A stretch of DNA of 64,000 nucleotides from Apostichopus japonicus (Eukaryota; Echinodermata; Holothuroidea; Aspidochirotida; Stichopodidae), in the NCBI RefSeq assembly GCF_037975245.1, contig NC_092563.1, positions 23,902,960 to 23,966,959 on the forward strand. Reading direction: 5' to 3'. The position numbers were made by a program, and so were the translations under genes. Positions 49,401 to 61,400 of this stretch are shown one piece after another. Within the stretch, counting starts at the first letter, position 1. Each line of letters starts with the position of its first letter. Below the pieces are notes generated by a model. It worked only from the letters and a program-made list of their open reading frames with translations. It did no database searches and was not told the origin of the DNA.

Positions 49401-52400
49401 TATCAGACCTAGTTTCGAATGAGGTGTAACAGAAGTGTTAGAAACCACCATCGATCCCAGAAAATACGCACACAGCTTACTACCTTCGGTAATTAGACAC
49501 TAGTGTACAGTCAGTACATACAGCTGCAGTCAATACCCACAAAACAGTGAAAACGATACAGCGATGGACATCTCAGTTCCAGCTAAAGATAACAAGGTAT
49601 CACATTTCATTACTGTCTGCATTTTGTAGCGACAAGCAGAAACTTCACTTGCAAGCAACGGAAAGTTAACTTTTTCAGAGCATGGCACGCGGTTTGGAGC
49701 GAGTCTTCAATGCCTTTAATTAAGTGGAGCACTTAAAGCAGACACTATTAACCATTGTATGGCACACACCAGCAAATTTACAGGATCTTGTACAATTATT
49801 TATATCATATCTGTCTGTCTGTCCAGATTTTACAAATGCACCTTGATGGATCCATGGGTGCCTTCACTCATTAAAGAATTTGAAGTCAGAGGTCATTTAA
49901 AAAGAGTCACTTTAAGTCAGTGTTTGAAAATTATAAAATTTTTGTGTATACCAAACCTTAGGTTTCCTTAATAATTACTACAATGAAATATTCACTATTT
50001 TCAGGGATCTGAGAGGATCCTCACTCTCAACCCCCCCCCCCCCTCTTCCTGCACTCCCACTCTTTCTGGGCTAGTAAGTCACAGCAGACACAGGTATTAA
50101 ACAGACTTGTATCATGGAAGGAAAATGGAGAAGTTCATGGTTAAGTCATTAAACATTGAAATTGTAAATAACAGTAAGCTCTACTACCCCCACTCCCCCT
50201 CCCTTACCCCAAACCCCCTCCTGTACCCCCAATCTCCTCCCTAATCCCCACTGCCCCTCCCTAACCCAAATACCCCTCCCACCATCAATCCCCCTCCCCT
50301 ACCACCTATCCCCCTCCCCTATCCCCAATCACCCTACACTGCCCAATCACCCTCCACTACCCCCAATCACCCGCCACCCAAACACCCTCCACTATCACCA
50401 ACCCCCCTCCCCTATCCCCAATCACCCTCCACTACCCCAATCACCCTCCACTACCCCAATCACCCTCCACTATCCCAATCACCCTCCACTACCTCCAATC
50501 CCCCTCCCTTTATTTGAAGAAATCAAGACAGCAATTCAGCACCTTATGCAGGAACATTCATGTATCAGAACACAATTATTCTCCTGATCACTGGGACATA
50601 ACTACTCCATGTGGTTATTCAATTTCCATCTGGTATGATCTTGCTTTGAACGATATGATTACAAGGTGAGGGTGACGTAGAGTGTAAGTGAAATTACAGC
50701 AACAGATTGGCAGTGAAAAAAAGAGGCCATGTTATTTAAACCCCCTTGAATCATCTCAAGTAGTCTCACTTAAGAGACCAATTAATGTTGATGCACTCTC
50801 TAGGAAAGTACCCAGTTATTCCAAATAGTTCAAGTCTTCAACCATCAGTTGTGAGCGTTTATCCAGAAACCAGCAAAAATAGGTTGTGCTGATGTGTACT
50901 TCCATTAAACAGGAAGAAAGCTTGTTTTCAATGTTTGCATGACCTTTGTCATTTGTGCGCATTTGCCTATTTCATTAAAACAAATACCAAAAAAAACGAA
51001 TTGAGAAACAACAAGAGTTTACCAAAGCAGTTCTAGCTACCTTAAATAGCAATTTAGCTATCTTAAATAAGAACTTAGCAATCTTAATAGCAATATAAGC
51101 TATCTAGAATAGCAATGTTTGTTATCTTAAATAGCTATTTTATCTATCGTGAACAACAAACTGGCTCTGTTACCTTGCAATATTAGTCTTCCTTACAGTT
51201 TTTACCATCTTGAAGAACAACCAAGTGTCCTAAATAGCAATTTAATTATCTTGAAAAGCAATTTAACTATCCCAAATAGCAATTTAAGTATCTCGAATAG
51301 CAATTTACCTATCCCGAGAGCAATTTAACTATCCCGAAGAGCAATTTAACTATCCCGAATAGCAATTAAACTATCCCGAATAGCAATTTAAAGTATCCGA
51401 ATAGCAATTTTACCATCGAAAATACCAATTTAACAGTTCAGAATAGTACTTTAACTGTCCAGAATACCAATTTTCACTATCACGAATGGCCTTCTAACTA
51501 TCCCAAATACCAATGCTACTATCTTGACTAGCAGTTAGCTATGTGGCAGCAGAAACATCATAATCTGTTCAGAGAACAGGTGGATTACAAAGACAAAAAT
51601 CAGCCAGTCACATGAATACAGCAAGACGGTGAAAGAATGGCGAATGTATGAACATGAAATCCCAAATACATATCATCGCATTCGTTTCAATGTGTTTATT
51701 AAGCGCGAATGTATATACATGAAATCACAAATACATATCATCGCATTTGTTTCAATGTGTTTGTTAAGTCTTGAATCCAAGTCTAGATGCAGAATGACTG
51801 CAGGCAACACTCCGGATGTGTTTGGATTTAACAGCCAACCATCAGCAGAAGACAAACTGAGGGACCAGCTGTACAGTTATTTATAAGTCCTATTTGTTTT
51901 TTGAAAGACAAGAGGTTATAAATACTTCAAATTGCTTCCAGAGATGTTTCTTTCATTGGGTCTTTTCTTAATGGTTTGTCGTTCTCTTTTACCAAACGCA
52001 TCAAATGCATACAAAGTGACTTGTACCAGATCAACAAGACATAATAGACTTGCACTTCCTAAGGAAGGCCAAAAATGAAAAACACAATCTAAAATGATTC
52101 TCAAAGTTGTATAGATCATCATAAAGTTACGGTACATGAACAGGAGAGAAGAGGGTAAAATGATTATTCAAAAGTGTGGGACACAGACTTGCTGAACACC
52201 CTTTGTGAGCCAACAAAAGAACCACACCTAAACATCATTTCAACTTCTTTTATTAATATTTCTGGGAATAGTATCACTTTAGTTGAATTCATAGAAAGTA
52301 GTCCTGTGACTTCAAATCAATTTGAATTTTCAAAATCACAAATCAAAAGTTTTACAGGAAATACTTAAAAATGATATTCCACCCTTAAAATGTAGCATTT

Positions 52401-55400
52401 TTGGATGCTTCAATACAAACAATCAATTCTAACAAACAAACACACAAACAACCAAAATGAACTAACACTACAGTTATAATTGCAGTCAAAGAACCAGTGC
52501 TGTCAAGTCTAAAACAAAGAATCATAACCATCAACAAGTCTGTTGAATAGTTTGTATATTTCTTGCCGTGAAATTTTATCGAGTACAAAAGTTGACTTCC
52601 ATGGTCAGGAAAGTCAGACCTACTTCTGGTCAAATAAATATACACGTTAAGTGTCTCAAACTCTGCAAGCCCAGCCAAAAAAAAACCTAAAATAAAATGT
52701 GCAGTGTAGCATCTTCTTCGTTGTCATATCTAAACATTTCTTATAATCTTTTCAATCTGAAATACATTTACTCTTTAAGGGAATTTCCAATTGATACTAT
52801 GAAAGAAACCGACTGTCTTTAACAACTCACCGCTACGCTAGTCACAATTTCGTAAAAGACCCGATAGAGACGTCTGAAAAAGCTGTTCCCGCCGTATGCC
52901 TGCAAATATTAAATGAAAAAAAAACAGAATTGATAATTGAATTCAAATTCATAATGTATATTCAGGGCATCTTTAATGTGCAATTTTCAGTCTCCTTGAA
53001 AATATTTTAATTCCAAATTCTGAACTCTTAGCTTAAACGCTCCATCAGAGACTGATCGCCCGATGAATACTGAAAACTAGAGATGAATTTATATCGTTTG
53101 GTTTGTCAACTTAATTCTCTCCTTTTTGTCTTCCCCCTCCCCCTCCCCCCCCCCCCTCAACTCAACCTGGTACTTCAATGCAGTACACATCTGTACATCT
53201 CTTCTTACATTTGTGTTTTGGTTAAGGCAGCCGAGCACGTTCTACTGCCATCTAACCAGACTCAGCTTGAATATCACAAATGTGGAAATTTGTCCATAGT
53301 CGGCCAGTGTGTGTAACATATGATTATGACTGATTACGACTGATCCAGATTTAGAGAGTTTTCGGTCCCGGTCAGCATCAGTCAATGAAATTCATTAATG
53401 GTTAACCAATCACAGGGCAATAATTTTACATGTGACCTAACTGGTCGTTCAGCATGCACTTATCTGTCGTGTTTGTGGGGTCGGTTGTAAGGTCATGCAT
53501 GTGTCTTGACCACTATCCAAAACTATGTTACAAGTTCAGTCAAAATCTGGTTCGGTGGCGCCATCTTGTGTTTGCACCATTTGACCTGACCTGACATGAC
53601 CCAACTTGACCTGAGCCCTTGGCACACACATATGTGTAGTTGGACCCATGAAATGCATTGTTGCCAATTTTGGTTTCTTTTTCCTCACCTGCTGTAGGCC
53701 TTCCTCGACAGATTTTAAGAATTCTTCCAGAGATTCCTGACTGACTTTCTCTGGGTCGTCCATTAAGTAATAGAAATACGTAGCTGGATCAAAGACAAGG
53801 ACGCTAGGAATCTCCAAGGACCTGTTAACCAATCAAAATACAGCTTTCTTTTTCATCAGGGGAAAAACATTTTCATGTTGTGAAGGTACAAACACTTATT
53901 TCATTGAATCATATTTCTCTCACTTTTCTCATTTTGGTTTGATTAACTAATTAATAAATTCATTCATTCACTAAGTTTTTTTTAAGTCTTAATATGAAGG
54001 GATAATTTTAATATGCCGTACGTCAGGCCTGATGAAACTAGACGTGCACGGTAGTATTCAAAGATATAATTGAAACAAAGCTACTATGGATGTCAAACAA
54101 CCAAAACTATCTCTAATATATCCCATGGAGACAATAGTTTGTTTTAAGTGATAGCACCGAGTCGCAGCTTTACTTATACATTGACATTGCTGAGTGACCA
54201 CTGAGTGACCACCACCACTGCTGTATGGAAATCCTTCTCTTTAAATGAAATTGTAAGATTCCCCAAGAGACAAACAACAAAATTTCTTACAAATCAGCAA
54301 TGCAACCAATTCATATTTCAAGTAGTAATTATGCCCTTTATGATATCATCATTTGGAGAGTATTATATTGAAATACTCACTGCAGAAGAAACGGTGTGTT
54401 AAATAGCTCGTAGGAATTGATAAAGATACATATAATATCACAGAGCCAGTTTGAAGATCCCTTGAAGATATTTGGGTTAGTTCAGAATTTAAAAAAAAGA
54501 GAAAGAAGCCTGGACTCTCAACCCTTCCTTACTGTGAGCTCTTACTGTGATTAATGTGCATTTTTAAGATAACAATCATTAAAAACATTCCTGAGTGTTT
54601 GACCCTATACCCTAAATAACCCTCCTTAAGATGATCCATTATCTCAACACTCATGCAAGTGTAGATATCCTCAGTGAGGTTTATCTTCGTATCCAATCCT
54701 TCCATCCATCCGTCAACCCTTTTTTTCCCTTTCATTTCTCTGTTTACATGACTTCGTAAAAAATTTTCTCTATCTGTTGATCCAGCTCTTCTTACTCAAA
54801 ACATGAACCCATGTTTTTCTCTACCCCACATGAAGTGTTCTGAGTGGCAGTCATTAATGTAACACTAAAATAATACATGTTACCATAGCAACACAGAAGG
54901 CTGTCTGTCTTTTCTCACAAGAAGATAGCAAAAAGACAAAAAATGAAAAGAAACAATGAGAATACTTACGTCAAGATCAGTTCCTGCATAAAGGCCTTAT
55001 CCTCCATGTACACAAACTGATACTTCCTGTAAGAGGTGAGTGTGATATGTTAGAAAAACAAAAAACAGGTTCCTCACACAATGCCAACTCATTAACATAA
55101 TCCTTCCATAACATCTTACATTTCTTCAACCATTTTCCTGTACTTTAAAATGTCTCCGCCATGCAAGTTTGCCAAAGGACTTAAACGTCTTTGATTACTT
55201 TGCTTAAGACGAGCATATGTATATATATATACATATATGTATATACATATATATATACACATATATATATATATATACACACATATATATATATATATAT
55301 ATGATATATATCTCTATGGGTAATAAATATTCATACTTAAATTGTTTATCTCTATGAGTAGTAAGTATTTGTTATTGTGGTATTTATCTCTACTATTCAT

Positions 55401-58400
55401 ACATCTGGTATTTATCTCTACAAGTAACAAGTACTCATACTTATGACATTTATCTATATGAGTAATAAGTATTCATACTTATGACATTTATCTCTATGAG
55501 GAACAAGTGTTCATATTTATGATATTTATCAATGTGAGTTATAAGTTTTTGTACATATGATATTCATCTTTAATAGTAAGTATTTATACTTATGATGACA
55601 TTTATCTCTATGAGTAACAAGTGTTTATACTTATGACATTTATCTTTATGAGTATTAAGTATTTGTACATTTGGTATTTATCTCTAAGAGTAGTAAGTAT
55701 TCATACTTATGACATTCATCTCTATGAGTAACAAGTACTCATATTTATGATATTTATCTCTGTGAGATATAAGTATTGGTACTTAGGATATTTATGTCTA
55801 TGAGTATCAAGTATTTGTACATATGGTATTAATCTCAATGAGTAATAAGTATTCTTACTTATGACATTTATCTCAATGAGTAACAGGTGTTCATACTTAT
55901 GATATTTATCTTAATGAGTATCAGGTATTTGTACATATGGTATTCATCTCTAAGAGTACTAAGTATTCATACTTATGATATTTATCTCTAACAGGAGCAA
56001 GTATTCGTACTTATGACATTTATCTCTATGAGTATCAAGTAACATATGGTATTCATCTCTAAGAGTAGTAAGTATTCATACTTATGATATTTATCTCTGT
56101 GGTGCAGGGCTGCTTCCTTTAATACTTCTCTCATTAAGTAGTGAGGGTGTTTCTTAGCATTGCTGGCACTTGGAAATGTCAGGATGATAACTAAGGCTTT
56201 ACCTGAACAATAGAAAAAACAAAAGAAAATCATTTTGAAGAATTAAACTTGGAAAGGCTTAACATTCAGAAAACAGCTGAAATATTAATAATCGTCACCT
56301 GTCCACACACAACCAATGGACTAAGACATTGGTTGGGATTGTGATGTTCATATTATTCATATTTAGCTACATATTAAGGAGGTTGTTGCTGCATAGCAAT
56401 GTTCCCCCATTATATGTATTTAACATACATGGAAGGACCTAGTTTGTACCCTGGTGGTGAATCCAGGATTTCTAAGAGAACGCGTAGAAGAAGTAAAAAT
56501 TATGAAGGCAGCATACAGAGTGTGCAAATTTTTTTATGGGGGGAAAGTAGTTTTCATATCAATTATTAGCTAAGAAACATTCAGAAGGGGGGAGCTGGCT
56601 CCCCTGCCCCCCCCTTACCTCCCCCCACTCCAGCCCTGCTCCCTCATTGAAGCCACCTCTGTTAACATTATTATTATCTGACTTCTGACTGAGCTTTGGC
56701 AGAACATTTCATGTTAGGTAAGCTGATGCAACTTAAAACAGACAAACTATGGATCAGCGGGAACCTTAAGCACACGCACACTGCCCTCTATCCTCCACAA
56801 TATTTCCATGTAACCATGCAGTGTGTGAGCGGCTTTAACACGCTCATATCCACCTGGAGTTATTCATCGCTGTATGGCACAATCAAAACTATTGAAATAA
56901 AACCAAGGTAGAAGTGCACCACTGAAAATAATACAATGGGCATTTCATGGAGGAAAAGTAAAAATATATGAAACTGACCTCCTTTAAAAAGATTAAAGAT
57001 GTTATCACTGGTAAACATCGGGAATGCTGTGATTAACTCTTGAAGAATCCAGGCAGCTACGCTCTCTTCGGTCACTTCCTCTGAAAGAAAAAAATGATAT
57101 TATTTACAAGGAGAAGGAGGAGGAGGAGGAGGAGGAGGAGGAGGAGGAGGAGGAGGAGGAGGAGGAGGAGGAGGAGGAGGAGGAGGAGGAGGAGGAGGAG
57201 GAGGAGGAGGAGGAGGAGGAGGAGGAGGAGGAGGAGGAGGAGGAGGAGGAGGAGGAGAAGACAAACAGGAAGAATGAGAAGAAGCAAATAAAAAATCTCC
57301 CACTTGATCCTTTAAAAATGAAATTAATAGTTCACTGATTACAGAACTATGAAGAATTCAGTATTAATTTTAACATGTGGTCCTAGCCTAAAGTCTGATC
57401 ATCTTCAATCTTTATACTAAAGAAGAGAAGAGATACTAAAGGAAAGATGAAAAACTTTACATCAGTTCTTTCTGAGGTTATGGTACATTCAAATCTCAAC
57501 TACACAACAATTAATATAAGAGGAAGCATAACCATAATCTTACCTTTTATGTAATACAGACACTAGCAATGAAAACCTTCATCCCCAAATCCTACGAAAT
57601 CATTGGAAACATAGTATAGGTTTACAAAGCAAAAAACGACCTATTATTACCTGGCCAGCTCGAGCTTAAAATGGTTTCCTTAAGGATATCCCGTAAGGTT
57701 CTCTACTTTGTTGTGTAGGGCATGCTCAGAATGTTCCCCCCACCCCCCCCAAATATGCGAAGTTGGGAAAAGCACGATGCATATCATTTATGTATGAAAA
57801 ACACTCTTAACCTACCATTTCTTTGCAAACTTTAGAAACACCCGAAGAGTAGGTACCCATTTATTTAGCTACTATAAAGTTTTGAAAAGGTTTTGAAAGG
57901 GATGGTGTTATGATGCAGCATGTTACCTTAAAGGTTAACTACGCTAATTGATGTTATGCAATTCCTAATGGTGTATTATTATGCTAATTTGTAAACGTAG
58001 AGCACAATCAGTGCAGTTCTAAGCTACGGTCGAGTAACCTCACTGAATGCCATATAAATTAGTTTTCAAGGAGTGGCTCGGTCTCTTCTCCCAGTGGCAC
58101 CAACCTGTACGTCACGCCACGTAAAACAACGATGTCTGCATAGCCCTTACCAAACCTACCTTTTCCGTTCCGGCCTTTCTTCACCATGCCAACCACGCTG
58201 TGTGTGACTTACTCTTAACTCTCTTTTGGATACCATTCTTCTGAACTTATTATTTACCTTACTTGGTCCTGTTCTCTATACCGGAGCTGTTATTTATACG
58301 AAAAGCGCCTTCCGGAAGCTTCCAGACACACCCGCACTACGGTTACAGACTACCCTGGGATTTGACACCCCGACGGAGAGCCCAGCGGTAGCGAGGTACC

Positions 58401-61400
58401 TTGCGTGCGCGCTAAGTTAACTTTAAGTATTAAGGTATGTAATGTATTTATGCTAAGTTATATATTTTTGTTACCAAGAGACACGCATTAGATTCTTTTA
58501 AAACAAAACCTATCTAACCTACTTTATGGTGTTCGTTTCCCAAACCATGATATCTGGACTTCGTAACAATGGTCTTATCTTAAATAGAAATAAATTCCAC
58601 ACTGTGCCTGTGTTTGTTGAAAGCACCTTCTCAATATCTTGTTACTGAGATATGATTGTGCTAGATGCATTCACCAAATATCACAATCATTGACAAATTA
58701 AATCCTCACCATACAAAATGCAATGAGAATGTGATTTTGACCAGAAATATTCCAGCAATTTTTGTCAACCAAAAATCAACACAGGAGTATCCTTTTTAAG
58801 TACTAATTGTTACATAAGTTCTTTAATCTGTGTTTAACTGTCAAGACTCTGAGATGGACGTCTCTGTACTACCTTCAAATCTGTAACTGGTTCCATCTTT
58901 AAATACTAGGAGAGCTGGCAGTTCTGTTGGTCTGGATTTCTCAGGAATGACATCCCGAGTCGTGCGAAAGAAATTACTGTCTAAGATCTTATCTTCAGCA
59001 GTTGACGTGAAATATTTCTGTGTAAAAATTGAAAACCAGAAAGCCAGTTTAGCTTTGTCACTCCTTGTCGTACAATTTGTTCCAAATTCAAAGTACTGTA
59101 ACTGTCTGACTAATGTAGAGCAAGTGAGTTAGATCTGTCCAAGAATTAAGTGAGAGAACCAGGAAAAGATTTGTAGCAATCCCTTGTGGGCATCAACCAT
59201 GTCATTCACTCATAGGGATTTTACAGTATAGGAATATTACACCAAAATGTGTCAATATCCAGAAAGATCACATATTACCAACTAAGAGCTAGCAAATCTT
59301 TTAAATAGTTACATGACATTGATTATATATTGTGAAATATTCTTGAGAACATGGCCAAGTTTTCCACCATTTGAGATAACCTGGTGACCCCTTGAGCCAG
59401 TTTGTGTCCATTTGAGATAACCTGTTGACCCCTTGAAGCTCAGAGGGAGAAACCCTTATAGGAGGTTTAAGTGCATGTTTAAAGTAAGAGTATGAACTCT
59501 GAAGCAGATTTAATTACCTGAATGCCAGGTATGTTTTATTAAAGTCCTATAGAGCCCCTTCACAGAAATAAACTGAACTAAATTTGACCAAACTAGGTTC
59601 ACCAAAAGAAAATCATAGCATGGACGAATTCACAGATTAATTATAGCTTAAATTTTGGAGTTATCGTGTTTAAAATGTTTTAGGACTTTGATGCCTGTTG
59701 ACCTCATGACCTGTTGACATCTACCAATTTCAATAGGATTCTTGCACTCTCTAAGTTTTAAGTTCAAGAAAGATGTAATTCTTGTGCTATTGTGTTTACA
59801 AGATTTTCATTTTAAATGTTGACAGCAAATGAACAATGGACTTCACAGAAAACAATAGGTTTATTGTACTCAATAAGATGGATCAACATACCAAGTATGA
59901 AATTAATCCACCATTAACTTTTTGAGTTACCATGTTTACAAGAAAGTGTCACATAGATACACATACACACTATCACATTGGCATAGATTCCTTTTGCCTC
60001 AGGCAAAGAATAAAAATCAAAGATAAAATCATAGACAGAAAACGTGGTAAGAAATGGTAAGAAAGATGCATTTGGGAAAAATACCTTAGTTCACCCCAAG
60101 AACAAGGAAAGAATTTTTTTTTAAAGAAACAGACAAAATGCTTTTGGATTATTCTAGAAAAACCTGAAATCCAGGATCGCTAAATAACCTTTATTTATGT
60201 ACTAATGAGGCAGATTTATTGGAAGTAGATTTACAAGAAATGGTAAATAAGTCAACAATTAATGTTTATTGGTAAACATGAAAATATTATTTCAATCCAA
60301 TTGTCTCTAATAATTGAGTGGTTTAGCTTGCATTACAAGTATGGAAAGTCTGCCACAAACAATCATATAGTCTAAGCTGCTGCAATTGAGTTTCTTAAAA
60401 TTATGTCCCTCCTTTTACAGGTCAAAACATATCTGCTACCTCTTGTCATTTCTTTTAATCCCTGCCAGTTTTACATACTTACTGATTTAGGTATTTACAA
60501 ATGATGAAACCTGATGGACTGGGTCAGTGGGGAGGTGGGAGGAGGCAGGGTTAAACATCAAATTTCCTATCAGTATATCGGAGTGCATGACTTGGGTATG
60601 AGATGAATAAATACCTGTAGATCAGATGTATCATCTTCAGCAACTAAGATGAAGATTACATCGTTTTCTCTTTGGGCTTGCCTAAATTGGGCTTGGTCTT
60701 CTAAATTCCTGACAGCGGGTCTAAAGTAAAAACATACAAATATACATCCAAATTTTTTCCCTTACTACTATTATTATTATTCTTGAACTATCATTTTTGG
60801 TAGAATACATCTATGTACTGAAAGGAGTATGTAGTTAAGAGAAATAAAAGAATAAAAAGCCCTTGAAATGTGTTATATGAATTTTAATAAACAGAAGATA
60901 ATTACATCACTTTTCTTTGAGAGCATGATACCAAACGAGTACCTAATTGTTGATTCTTACAGTTGTGTATAAAATCTGTGTGTGAAGGTAACATTAATTC
61001 ATGTTTAGTGAAAAGATACAGCAATTGTTTCAGAAACGGTTATTGTTGTGGTTGTGAGTAATGAAACATATCAGTGCCATTATAAAGATCAAAATGTTTC
61101 TGGCTGCATATTACTGTACTTTACAAACTACTATAGACTCTAATATCTCTCTTTCCATTTTCCAAAAAAGTTTGCCCGTTTTCCAGTGCCCTCGACATGT
61201 GAGTAATTTCACTGTACAAACACATGAGAAATAATTGAAAATGAATTGTGTAATGGCCCCAATACTGTCATTGAATCAAAAAAAAAAAGGGTTGGCTTGT
61301 CTGTTTCTTTACGTTACATATTTTGGCTTGTATGTTCCTTCAAGACATATACTATGATTTCCCCGAAGTATATTTTTCACAAAAAAAATATTATAAAAAA

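Noticed and set aside
57072-57303. Poly-Leu, poly-Arg and poly-Pro open frames
   Set aside because: All come from the (GGA)n repeat inside an intron.
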